Origin: Polaromonas sp.
GTDB lineage: Bacteria > Pseudomonadota > Gammaproteobacteria > Burkholderiales > Burkholderiaceae_C
DNA: 64,000 nucleotides
Reading direction: 5' to 3'
NCBI RefSeq assembly: GCF_012927485.1
Contig: NZ_JABBPC010000036.1
Coordinates: forward strand, 111,996 to 175,995
Shown in pieces: positions 14,876-23,084 of the stretch; position 1 is the first letter of the stretch; each line of letters begins with the position of its first letter. The position numbers and the translations under genes are program-made. A model generated the notes under the pieces. That model did no database searches. It was not told where the DNA came from and saw only the letters and a program-made list of their open reading frames with translations.

Positions 14876-15671
14876 GGTTCTGTCGCATAGGCGGTCAAGC
14901 CGCCCATACGACTATGCGGAGCGTTTTGACTGAAAAGGCTTGAACGCGATGCTGGCGACCAAAGGGATGCGCTTTCCAATTGACGTGATTCTGGCGTGCA
15001 TTCGCTGGTATGCCGCGTATCCGTTGAGCTATCGCCACCTCGAGTAAATGATGCGCGAACGAGGTGTGTTTGTCGACCATTCCTCGATGAACCGCTGGGC
15101 GATCCGGTTTCTGCCCTTGCTTGAAAAAGTCTTTCGCAAGCACAAGCGCCCGGTGGGTGGGAGTTGGCGCATGGATGAAACGTACATCAAGGTCAAAGGC
15201 GCCTGGAAATATCTTTACCGCGCAGTGGACAAGGAGGGAAAGACGGTCGACTTTGTGCTGACGGCCCGGCGCGACAAGGCCATAAAGGCCAGCGGTGCTC
15301 CCGAGAAGGTCACCATGGACAAGAGCGGCGCCAACAAAGCGGCAATTGATGGCGTCAATGCCAGCCGGGAAACCCCGATTGTGGTTAGGCAAGTCAAATA
15401 CCTGAACAACATCGTGGAGCAGGATCACCGGGCAGTAAAGCGAGTCACCAAACCGATGCGCAACTTCAAGTCATTTCGAGCCGCCAAAAATGTCCTGGCT
15501 AGCATCGAACTCATGCACATGATCCGCAAAGGACAACGCATGATGGAGGGCTACAACGTGAGGTCTTTTGTTGACCAATTTTATGCATTGGCAGGAGGAA
15601 TTCGTCACGTTTGAGGAACTGGCATCCATTCCTACCCAAACACGTTCGTCAACTGGCAACGCGACTGAACC
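14876..15671 (+). mobile_element. IS6-family insertion sequence, inactive
   Basis: The left end GGTTCTGTCGCATAGGCGG (14876) and the inverted right end, read on the minus strand from 15671 as GGTTCAGTCGCGTTGCCAG, match at 14 of 19 positions. Length is 796 bp, normal for IS6. The single gene carries a stop codon and an internal deletion. The flanking octamers differ, so no target duplication is seen. Shorter remnants of the same element lie at 5022-5103 and about 50040-50245. Confidence 0.82.
14949..15614 (+). pseudogene. IS6-family transposase with in-frame stop and internal deletion
   Basis: From ATG 14949 the frame gives MLATKGMRFPIDVILACIRW, YAAYPLSYRHLE, then TAA at 15045-15047 where relatives have Glu (GAA), then MMRERGVFVDHSSMNRWAIR in the same frame. 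The DDE core is recognisable: WRMDETYIKVKGAWKYLYRA, VTMDKSGANKAA and VKYLNNIVEQDHRAVKR. Between TARRDKA and SGAPEK about ten residues typical of the family are missing. The product from the second Met (15048) would lack the DNA-binding helix. Confidence 0.88.
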
Positions 15672-15736
15672 TTCGTGGCGGAACGCCGCTTCAGGATCCT
15701 AAGCGATCGTTCCTAGGGCGCCAGGGAAACAATCGA

Positions 15737-16432
15737 TCAGACGGCTAGGTCCAGCCACGCGACGATGGCGGCGCGTGCTGCTGCGGGTTGTTCGTGGAAC
15801 AGGAAGTGCCCGGCGTCTTTAATAACCGTGTAGGTGGCCGTAGTCAGTGCTGCCGCTGATTCTTCGGCGGCAGCAATTGGAATGAGGCGATCGCCAGCGC
15901 CATGAATGATCGCGGTCGGACAGGTAATCGCGGGCAGCATGTAACGCAGGTCAGCTCGGTTCATAACAGCCTGCTGTTGCCGGAGGAACGCGTCGGCGCC
16001 GACCGGGGTCGTCATCTGCCGCCAGATGGCGAGAAGTGTTTCGTCGGATTCGTTCTCTGCCGCGACCACGCCGGGGAAGGCGGCATCGATCAGAGTTGTG
16101 AATTGTCCTGCTTCAACGAGGGCCGATTGTCGAGCGCGGGCTACTTTCTGCTCGTCAGTGTCGGCCCGAGCGGATGTGCTCACGAGCGCGAGTGCGGTGA
16201 CGCGCTCGGGTGCCTGCCGCATCACCTCGAGGGCAACGTACCCGCCCATACTCGTTCCGAGAACAGCGAAGTCGCCTGTGTTCTCCCGCAGGAGTCGTTC
16301 TGCCATGGCCGCGATGGTTTTATCGCGGCGTGTGTCTGCGATGGTGACTTGCCCTCGCGACCAGAGCGTGTCTAGCACTGGGACGTAGGCAAGAGGCGAG
16401 CAGAGGAGGGGCGGGATAACGATCGTCTTCAT
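15737..16432 (-). CDS. Alpha/beta hydrolase
   Basis: A 231-residue cytosolic alpha/beta hydrolase. The nucleophile elbow is GTSMGGY with Ser61, the acidic residue is likely in HGAGDRLIP, and the histidine lies in DAGHFLFHE near the C-terminus. The short N-terminus (MKTIVIPPLLCSPLAYVPVL) fits the 3-oxoadipate enol-lactonase/carboxylesterase-like group, but the substrate is not evident. The start has AGGAA upstream. It is a single gene downstream of the IS6 element. Confidence 0.85.
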   Translation of the reverse strand: MKTIVIPPLLCSPLAYVPVLDTLWSRGQVTIADTRRDKTIAAMAERLLRENTGDFAVLGTSMGGYVALEVMRQAPERVTALALVSTSARADTDEQKVARARQSALVEAGQFTTLIDAAFPGVVAAENESDETLLAIWRQMTTPVGADAFLRQQQAVMNRADLRYMLPAITCPTAIIHGAGDRLIPIAAAEESAAALTTATYTVIKDAGHFLFHEQPAAARAAIVAWLDLAV

Positions 16433-17367
16433 GGCTCAATTATTCCTCGTAACAAATGACAATACAGTTTTGCTGATTTTTTTCTGTATTTCCTTCCAGC
16501 GCAGAGGCTGGTCAATTTCGTAATTCACACTAACGTGCGCATTCAATTTCGATGGCATTATATTTTCTATATTGAACCAAAGATGACGACTGCATTGCTT
16601 GATCGGCTTACCCATCACTGCCACATCGTCGAGACGGGCAATGAGTCATACCGATTCCGGCACAGCACAAAGGAGGCAAAAGGAAGGATACAGACCCGAG
16701 AGCACTTCAGAAAGACAGCAACAAATCAGGAGGTGCCAAGTCTGTAAAAGACTATAGCTATCCACAGCCGACCAACTAAACGTTGGCGACAAGCCCCTTG
16801 GCAAAGAAAAATCGGCACCCCCGCACTGTCAAGATTCAAACGGCGCCAACAACTACGATCAACGCCTCCAGCATCCACGCGGGTTCGCCGGGCGTTGGAT
16901 TTTGGAGATGGTTTCCTGAAGTCGTAAACACACGGGTCAAGAGCACAGTGCGAACGACTCCTGTGCAGCGGAAGCAGCCCTAGAAATTTTCGATCTGCCT
17001 GCTCATGAGCAGCCGTTGCCAACCGTCAGCGGACGCCTAAGGCGAGTCTGGGAAAAGTGCGAATACTGTGAGCACTGAAGTCGAGTGGGCCGCTTGACGC
17101 CGCTCGAACGTCATTGGCTCGGCTATGTGCGCTGGCGAGCAGACGCGAGAGCGCATTTTCAACTACAAAACTGTATGGCTCGCATCTCGCTTTGGACAAG
17201 ACCCGTTCACGCTCCAGCCTGTTCTTCGAATGAACGGGGCAAGACCGATTTGCGGTCAGAGCATTTCATGCTCGGGTCAATTAGCACCCTGCTTAGATTT
17301 AGCAGCCTGGCGAGATGCTTGGCAGAACGGCCAAACCATTGTTTAACGAAGCCCAAGGATCAACACC
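16433..17367. other. Gene-free stretch
   Basis: No convincing coding region. It contains the first copy of the 107-bp direct repeat (16865-16971). Short open frames here have no recognisable protein features. Confidence 0.6.
16865..16971 (+). repeat. 107-bp direct repeat, copy 1
   Basis: Matches 32380-32486 in the same orientation, with the same length and only six substitutions by my count. It contains AAGTCGTAAACACACGGGTC and a short stem GCACAG/CTGTGC. Flanking sequences differ on both sides, so the unit has sharp borders. Confidence 0.85.
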
Positions 17368-17718
17368 ATGCGCTACATCGACGGATTTCTGATTCCGGTC
17401 ACAGAGGCCAACAAAGACGCCTATCGCACCATGGCCACCAAGTCTGCCGCCTTGTTGAAAGAATTTGGCGCCACGCGCGTTGTGGAAAGCTGGGGCAACG
17501 CCTTGCCTGACGGCAAGGTCACCGACTTCAAGCGCGCGGTGAAAGCCGAGGGCGACGAGACTGTTGTCTTCTCATGGATCGAGTGGCCATCCAAAGCGGC
17601 GCGTGATGCAGGCAATCAGAAGTTCATGAACGACCCGCGCATGAAGGCGTTGGGCACCATGCCTTTTGACGGTAAACGGATGGTCTACGGCGGCTTCGAG
17701 CAGCTGCTCGACGTCTGA
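17368..17718 (+). CDS. DUF1428 family protein
   Basis: A 116-residue protein with [20 protein letters not shown] at residues 2-21, [40 protein letters not shown] and [17 protein letters not shown]. This is the complete DUF1428 fold (ferredoxin-like, unknown function). A ribosome site AAGGA lies upstream. It is the first gene of a plus-strand row of small alpha/beta proteins with PhnB, DUF899 and YCII members, a combination often found near ECF sigma factors. Confidence 0.9.
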   Translation: MRYIDGFLIPVTEANKDAYRTMATKSAALLKEFGATRVVESWGNALPDGKVTDFKRAVKAEGDETVVFSWIEWPSKAARDAGNQKFMNDPRMKALGTMPFDGKRMVYGGFEQLLDV

Positions 17719-17772
17719 CAGCGCGGCACTTAATCAACGCATCATCACACCACCCAGCAGAGGCAACCAATC

Positions 17773-18189
17773 ATGAAAGTTCAAGCCTATATTTCCTACC
17801 GCGGCCATTGTGAAGAAGCGCTGGAGTTCTACAAGAAATCCATTGGCGCCGACGTCACCGGACTGATGCGATGGAAGGAGTGCCCCGACGCGACCATGAA
17901 GGCGCCGCCGGGGTTCGATGAGAAGGTCATGAATGCCTCCTTCCGCATTGGCGACACTTTGTTGATGGCCGACGACAGCCCGGGCAACGCGCCTGCAGAG
18001 TTCAAGGGGGTGACACTCGCGATTGAGGTTGACGACGACGCCGAAGCCCAACGCGTGTTCACGGCACTTGTTGAAGGGGGGAAGGTCACCATGGCCCTGA
18101 CGAAGACCTTTTGGACATCCTCCTTCGGCATGCTGACCGACAAGTTCGGGGTGCCCTGGATGGTGAATGTTGCAGCGCCTAAGGCGTAG
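17773..18189 (+). CDS. PhnB-like VOC family protein
   Basis: A 138-residue protein opening MKVQAYISYRGHCEEALEFY, with a GLMRWKECPD loop, FRIGDTLLMADDSPGN and a C-terminal WTSSFGMLTDKFGVPWMVNV. This matches PhnB/3-demethylubiquinone methyltransferase-like VOC proteins, whose members bind small ligands or metals and are mostly uncharacterised. It lies 54 bp after DUF1428 and 13 bp before DUF899, so the genes are probably one transcript. Confidence 0.88.
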   Translation: MKVQAYISYRGHCEEALEFYKKSIGADVTGLMRWKECPDATMKAPPGFDEKVMNASFRIGDTLLMADDSPGNAPAEFKGVTLAIEVDDDAEAQRVFTALVEGGKVTMALTKTFWTSSFGMLTDKFGVPWMVNVAAPKA

Positions 18190-18202
18190 GCCAGTAAGAG
18201 CC

Positions 18203-18907
18203 ATGGGTACGACCCCACTCAAGTCCGCGATTGACCTAGCACGACACAACGGCGTGCGCTTTCCGAATGAAAGCGCCGACTATCGACATGCGCGCGATGC
18301 CCTCCTCGCCGAAGAAATCGAACTTCGGCGCCACATCGAGCGCGTGGCAGCGCAGCGACGCGCTTTGCCGGCGGGTGGCACCGTGCCCCAGGACTATGCT
18401 TTCGTCGGCGAAAACGGTCCTGTCAGCTTCTCCGGTTTGTTTGGCGACAAGCAAACGCTCGCGGTCTACAGCTACATGTACGGGCCCAAGCGCGCGCGGC
18501 CTTGCCCGATGTGCACGTCGCTGATGGCCGCCTGGGACGGCGAAGCGCTCGATGTCGAACAACACATCGCGCTTGTGATGATGGCTCGCTCGCCCATCGA
18601 ACGCCTGCTGGCGGTCAAGAAGGAACGCGGCTGGCACCACCTCCGGCTCTACTCAGACGTTGACGGAAACTTCACCCGCGACTACGTCAGCGCCGACGAC
18701 GCAGACGTGCCAGGGTTCAATGTTTTCACCCGACGCGACGGCTGCATTCGCCATTTCTGGAGCGGCGAGATGGGCGGCGGTACGGCCGATCCGGGACAGG
18801 ATCCGCGCGGCGCGCCCGACCTGATGCCGCTTTGGACGATTCTTGACAACACACCCGAAGGGCGTGGCGGTGATTGGTATCCGAGCTTGAGCTACGCCAC
18901 ACGTTGA
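18203..18907 (+). CDS. DUF899 family thioredoxin-like protein
   Basis: A 234-residue protein started at ATG 18203. It has FPNESADYRHARDALLAEEI, PQDYAFVGENGPVSFSGLFG, YMYGPKRARPCPMCTSLMAA and the C-terminal GRGGDWYPSLSY. DUF899 proteins have a thioredoxin-like fold; CPMC here sits where a redox pair could be. An upstream in-frame start at 18167 would overlap the PhnB gene and is less likely. It is the third gene of the small-protein row. Confidence 0.87.
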   Translation: MGTTPLKSAIDLARHNGVRFPNESADYRHARDALLAEEIELRRHIERVAAQRRALPAGGTVPQDYAFVGENGPVSFSGLFGDKQTLAVYSYMYGPKRARPCPMCTSLMAAWDGEALDVEQHIALVMMARSPIERLLAVKKERGWHHLRLYSDVDGNFTRDYVSADDADVPGFNVFTRRDGCIRHFWSGEMGGGTADPGQDPRGAPDLMPLWTILDNTPEGRGGDWYPSLSYATR

Positions 18908-18956
18908 CTCCTCTAAGCCCCGCCTTGCGGCTCAACTCACTTGAAAGGCGCTGAGC

Positions 18957-19304
18957 ATGAAGTTCATGATTCTCGTCAAGTCCAACCCCGACCTTGAGGC
19001 ACGCCTGCAGGCAATAAGCGACTCGCAGATGAAGGATTCCATGGCCGCCATGGAGGTCTTTAACGACGAACTCAGAAAGGCTGGCGTTTTGAAGGACTGC
19101 GACGGCCTGCGCCTGAGCCGCGAGGGAAAGCGCGTGCGCTTCGACGGGACGGCGCGCACTGTCGTTGACGGGCCGTTCACGGGGGATCTCGTCGCGGGAT
19201 ATTGGCTCTGGGAGTTGCCATCGATAGAAGATGCGGTAGCGTGGGTCAAGCGATGCCCGAACCCGATGCCCGTGCCGTCGGAAATCGAGATCAGGCCCAT
19301 ATGA
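18957..19304 (+). CDS. YCII-related (YciI-like) protein
   Basis: A 115-residue protein with MKFMILVKSNPDLEARLQAI, ELRKAGVLKDCDGLRLSREG, VDGPFTGDLVAGYWLWELPS and IEDAVAWVKRCPNPMP, then EIEIRPI. This is the YCII/DGPF pattern. YCII proteins in such clusters are paired with ECF sigma factors; none is adjacent here, though one with its own YCII lies at 34-35.7 kb. Spacing to DUF899 is 49 bp. Confidence 0.9.
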   Translation: MKFMILVKSNPDLEARLQAISDSQMKDSMAAMEVFNDELRKAGVLKDCDGLRLSREGKRVRFDGTARTVVDGPFTGDLVAGYWLWELPSIEDAVAWVKRCPNPMPVPSEIEIRPI

Positions 19305-19464
19305 ATGGTTGACAGCCGCTGACGTGTGGGATGTTACGACGCACATCGCATACGAACGACGCGCTCGCCTTCTTGAAGGAGTCTGTGCCGCGCTCGCGAC
19401 GCCATTGATTGTTGACTCGATGACCGCTCGTCCCACCACCATTTAACCGCCCAGGAAGGCAAAC

Positions 19465-19944
19465 ATGAAAAGTAAAAATGCGATATGCCTCTGGTTTGAC
19501 GGCCACGCCGTGGATGCTGCGCGGTTCTACGCGAAGACATTCACAAACAGCCAGGTGGGTGCGATACATCGAGCGCCCGGCGACTCGCCCTCGGGCAAGC
19601 GCGGCGATATCCTGACTGTTGAATTCACAGTGATGGGTATTGCCTGTCTGGGGCTCAACGGAGGGCCGGCCTTCAAACACAGCGAGGCTTTTTCGTTCCA
19701 AGTAGCCACCGACGACCAGGCTGAGACGGACCGCCTGTGGCACGCGATCATTAGCCACGGCGGCCAGGCCGGCGCTTGCGGATGGTGCAAGGACCAGTGG
19801 GGGCTGTCGTGGCAGATCACCCCGCGCGCCTTGATCACCGCGATCACGGACCCTGACCCCGCAGCGGCGAAGCGGGCCTTCGATGCGATGATGCAGATGA
19901 CTAAAATCGACATCGCTGCAATCGAAGCTGCCCAGACTGGCTGA
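19465..19944 (+). CDS. PhnB-like VOC family protein (3-demethylubiquinone methyltransferase-like)
   Basis: A 159-residue protein with ICLWFDGHAVDAARFYAKTF at residues 7-26, GDILTVEFTVMGIACLGLNG, AFSFQVATDDQAETDRLWHA and CGWCKDQWGLSWQITPRALI. These are typical of PF06983-type VOC proteins. It follows YCII after a 160-bp gap with no clear gene. AGGAAGG lies upstream of the start. It completes the row of small cytosolic proteins of unknown substrate. Confidence 0.88.
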   Translation: MKSKNAICLWFDGHAVDAARFYAKTFTNSQVGAIHRAPGDSPSGKRGDILTVEFTVMGIACLGLNGGPAFKHSEAFSFQVATDDQAETDRLWHAIISHGGQAGACGWCKDQWGLSWQITPRALITAITDPDPAAAKRAFDAMMQMTKIDIAAIEAAQTG

Positions 19945-20486
19945 CGACGAACCCGAAGATTTTCGTACGCCAACTCACGCAGCGACGACGTTGCTGATGC
20001 GCTCTTCTTAATCCTTTGCCGCCAGATTCACGCGCTTCTTGAAAGCCACGCACGATGCGCGATATGGAGTGGGCAGGTTTCGCCAAGCTTGGCTGACAGC
20101 AATGGGCGCGATGCCGTAGGCGATGACCGGCGGCTACGCGGGGTTGAAATGAACTGCCGTAAAGCAGACCGATCTGAGTACCCGCAAATAGTCTGCTAAA
20201 GCCGGTGAGCGTTCTCCGAAGCTGACCTTCAGAACTGAAAGTCAGGTATCGAGCGCGGTGTCCTTCGGTTGTGCAGCGATACCCGACTGTGGCGAATACC
20301 CGCTTTCTGGCAGTCCACTTAAAGTAGGTTCGACTGGAATTTTCGTTAAATATTGCCGAAAAAATACAGTGAAAAGTTCGTAGCCAGTGCGCCAAAGTCG
20401 CGGTGCCTGGTGCAGGCGGTGTTGACATACAAGCGGCGCATTCGCTACTTGCCTGCCCCATTGCGCGCGACCGGAAGTCTGGTTGA
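19945..20486. other. Gene-free stretch between the PhnB gene and the LysR gene
   Basis: A long minus-strand open frame crosses this region but has no family features and uses Arg/Ser-rich codons typical of chance frames in GC-rich DNA. GAATACCCGCTTTCTGGCAG near 20294 resembles the repeat-like sequence at 2481-2499. No gene is supported. Confidence 0.5.
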
Positions 20487-21404
20487 TCAACACGGTTCCG
20501 ACCCATCGGACAAGGGATTCTTCGGCGATAGAGAAAGCAGGCGATCCACAATGTGTGTCCTATGCCGGTGTGGTGTGGTGATGGCATAGAACTGTTCCTG
20601 CAACTGTGGGGACTGACCTACAGCCACCAGACTGCCAGAACGCAGCTCGTCCTGCACCACCACATCAGGCAATACGGTGAGCCACCCACTGTCGCGCGCA
20701 ATCAAGCGCAGCATGGCCATGTCATCCACTTCGGCACGAAGGCGCGGTGTGACACCCGCAGAAGCACACAGCGCATCAAACTGGGCGCGCACGGCGTGCC
20801 GTGGTCCCGGCACGGCCAGGTCCACACCCTGCAGATCTTCGGGCAGGCGCAAACTGTGCGCTTTCCAAATGTGGCTAGGACCAACCAGCGAGACGGCCTG
20901 ACTGCCCAGAAAGCGGCAGTGCAAAGGGCGCTCGGGATCGGAGGGCACGGTTTCGTTGGCCAACACCACGTCCAGCTGGTGCTGCACCAGGCGCACTAGC
21001 AAGCCCTCCAGCAGGCCCGACTCCAACGTCAGCACAACGGACGGGTCGGAGAGCAGGGGGCGTATCCAGTTCTCCTGGTAATTGCGTGACAGGGTGGCCA
21101 TGCTGCCGACGCGCAGCCGCGTAATGCCCTGACTCTGCCCCTGCAATCGGCCCAGCATTTCCTGCCCCAGGCCAAAGATGTTCTCGGCATAAGAGAGCAC
21201 CAGTTGGCCGGTATCCGTCAGCACCAGGCGGCGTCCTTCGCGGGAAAACAGGTCCTCACCGATGCGGTCTTCCAGTTGGCGGATTTGGGCCGACAGTGCC
21301 GACTGCGAGGTATGTAAATCCTCCGCCGCGCGGGTCAGGTGGCCCAGCTTAGCGACCCGCCAGAAGTAAAACAAGTGGTGAAAATTCAGTTGCTCAAGGT
21401 TCAT
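20487..21404 (-). CDS. LysR-family regulator (NhaR-like), divergent from dabBA
   Basis: A 305-residue LysR-type regulator. The winged helix-turn-helix occupies residues 5-63 (FYFWRVAKLGHLTRAAEDLH, TSQSALSAQIRQLEDRIGED, LFSREGRRLVLTDTG), a sequence type shared with NhaR. The C-terminal co-factor domain includes LRVGSMATLSRNYQENWIRP. It is transcribed away from dabB, with 96 bp between the starts. LysR genes are common next to dabBA and probably sense carbon status. The two 12-bp direct repeats in the shared intergenic region are the likely binding sites. Confidence 0.9.
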   Translation of the reverse strand: MNLEQLNFHHLFYFWRVAKLGHLTRAAEDLHTSQSALSAQIRQLEDRIGEDLFSREGRRLVLTDTGQLVLSYAENIFGLGQEMLGRLQGQSQGITRLRVGSMATLSRNYQENWIRPLLSDPSVVLTLESGLLEGLLVRLVQHQLDVVLANETVPSDPERPLHCRFLGSQAVSLVGPSHIWKAHSLRLPEDLQGVDLAVPGPRHAVRAQFDALCASAGVTPRLRAEVDDMAMLRLIARDSGWLTVLPDVVVQDELRSGSLVAVGQSPQLQEQFYAITTPHRHRTHIVDRLLSLSPKNPLSDGSEPC

Positions 21405-21409
21405 TGATC

Positions 21410-21452
21410 TATTTTACAGAATATATTGTTACTATCAATGTATTTTACAGAA
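21410..21452. promoter_or_regulatory. Direct repeats, candidate LysR operator for dabBA
   Basis: TATTTTACAGAA occurs at 21410-21421 and again at 21441-21452, 31 bp apart, about three helical turns. The sequence is AT-rich between the divergent LysR and dabB starts. Binding by the adjacent LysR protein is inference. Confidence 0.5.
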
Positions 21453-21500
21453 CAATAGAAGCACTGCACCATTGCGCCCAGTTCTCTCCAAGGGGTTTTC

Positions 21501-23063
21501 ATGACTGTGCTTGAAATTGTTTCGATGGTCAGTGTTTGCGCTCCAGGCGCTTTGATGCTGCTAGCCATGCTGCCACCACAGCGCCAGGGTGCGTCCACCG
21601 ACGGGTTCTGGCGCAACCTCACTATGCTGTCCGTGGTGGCCCTGGTCTTCACGGTGCTTGCTGTATTCATGGCCGCAAACTTACAGAGTTTTCTGCCCTG
21701 GTTGCGACCCACACGCCTGGGTACCGGTCTGGCGGTGCTGGTGCAGTTGCTGGGCACCGTAATTGCAGTGTTTTCGTCCCGCTACCTAGAAGGCGAGCGT
21801 CGCCAGCGGCGCTACATGGCAGCGCTGGCAGGCGTTTTAGCCACTGTGCATCTCTTGTTGCTGGCCGACCACTGGGCGGTGTTGATCGCTGCCTGGGCTC
21901 TTGTGGGTGTGGCACTGCAGCACCTGCTGTGCTTCTACCCGGATCGGCCCTTTGCCCTGTTGGCAGCCTACAAAAAACGCATCGCCGACCGGATTGCAGA
22001 CATCTTTCTACTGGGCGCTGCGGCTCTGGCCTGGAGCCAGGTGGGTAGCGGCTCTATCTCCGATTTGGGGGGCCACATCGGGCGCGAAGGCATGTCCACG
22101 GGCCTACAGCTCAGTGCGGTGGGCCTGGTGTTGGCCGTTATCCTTCGCACGGCTTTGTTGCCGGTGCATGGCTGGTTGATTCAGGTGATGGAGGCACCAA
22201 CCCCGGTATCTGCCCTGCTGCATGCCGGTGTGGTGAACCTGGGCGGCTTTGTGCTGATCCGCTTTGCGCCGCTTTTGGAGCAGGCCACCGCGGCGCGCTC
22301 GCTGCTGATAGCCTTCGGCCTTGGCACCGCAGTGCTGGCTGGCTTGGTGATGCTGACCCGCATCAGCATCAAGGTGCGACTGGCCTGGTCCACCGTAGCG
22401 CAAATGGGGTTCATGGTACTGGAATGCGGTCTGGGCCTGTACACCCTCGCAGCCTTGCACCTGATCGGGCACTCGCTTTACAAGACACATGCGTTTTTGT
22501 CCGCCTCCACGGTGGTGCGCGAGACCCGCTTGCAGTTTATGCGAGGGACCACCTCGCCCGCACCGCTCAGTCTGCTGCTGGCCCCAGCCCTGGCGGTGGG
22601 CACAGTGTTATTGATCCAGGGTGTGATCTCTGCGGCAGCCTGGCCCTGGTGGTGGAGCGCCGTGATGGGTCTGGCATGGGCGCCCTTGCTGTGGCTGTCT
22701 GCCCAGCGCACCGGTACCCGTGAGATTTTCTTGCACGTTCTCTCAGGTCTGCTGATGATCGCCGGTTTGACATTGGCCGCCCTTTTTGCACATACCCTGC
22801 CATTGGGCATCCAGGACCTGCCCCACCAGACACTGGGTCTGGTCTCACTGCTGGGCATGGCGGCGCTGTACCTGTGCCTGGTCGTACTGCAGCTGCGTCC
22901 GCAATCACTGCGCGCCTGGCGGCGGTGGAGCTATGCGGGCTTTTATGTTGACGAGGCGTACACCCGCCTGGCCCTGACGCTATGGCCCGGCCAGTGGACC
23001 CCGCAAGCACACAACACAGCCAGCGCGCCAGCGCCTGCCGTTGCCGCCGACGCCCGCCCCTAA
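21501..23063 (+). CDS. dabB: DabB-like membrane subunit of the inorganic carbon pump
   Basis: A 520-residue polytopic membrane protein related to NuoL/MrpA proton-translocating subunits. Visible core motifs are AAWALVGVALQHLLCFY, YKKRIADRIADIFLLGAAAL, RTALLPVHGWLIQVMEAPTP and VSALLHAGVVNLGGFVLIRF, followed by HLIGHSLYKTHAFLSAST. DabB partners DabA and is thought to couple CO2 uptake and hydration to a proton gradient. The ribosome site AAGGGG precedes the start. It lies 21 bp upstream of dabA, on the same transcript. The short C-terminal Ala/Pro tail is variable in the family. Confidence 0.92.
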   Translation: MTVLEIVSMVSVCAPGALMLLAMLPPQRQGASTDGFWRNLTMLSVVALVFTVLAVFMAANLQSFLPWLRPTRLGTGLAVLVQLLGTVIAVFSSRYLEGERRQRRYMAALAGVLATVHLLLLADHWAVLIAAWALVGVALQHLLCFYPDRPFALLAAYKKRIADRIADIFLLGAAALAWSQVGSGSISDLGGHIGREGMSTGLQLSAVGLVLAVILRTALLPVHGWLIQVMEAPTPVSALLHAGVVNLGGFVLIRFAPLLEQATAARSLLIAFGLGTAVLAGLVMLTRISIKVRLAWSTVAQMGFMVLECGLGLYTLAALHLIGHSLYKTHAFLSASTVVRETRLQFMRGTTSPAPLSLLLAPALAVGTVLLIQGVISAAAWPWWWSAVMGLAWAPLLWLSAQRTGTREIFLHVLSGLLMIAGLTLAALFAHTLPLGIQDLPHQTLGLVSLLGMAALYLCLVVLQLRPQSLRAWRRWSYAGFYVDEAYTRLALTLWPGQWTPQAHNTASAPAPAVAADARP

Positions 23064-23084
23064 ACCGAACACGAGGAAAACGCC

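Noticed and set aside
14868..15679. Target-site duplication around the IS6 element
   Set aside because: The flanking octamers do not match, so insertion by simple transposition with a duplication cannot be shown.
19901..20587. 228-codon open frame on the minus strand
   Set aside because: Arg/Ser/Cys-rich with no domain, overlaps the ends of two well-supported genes, and looks like a chance frame.
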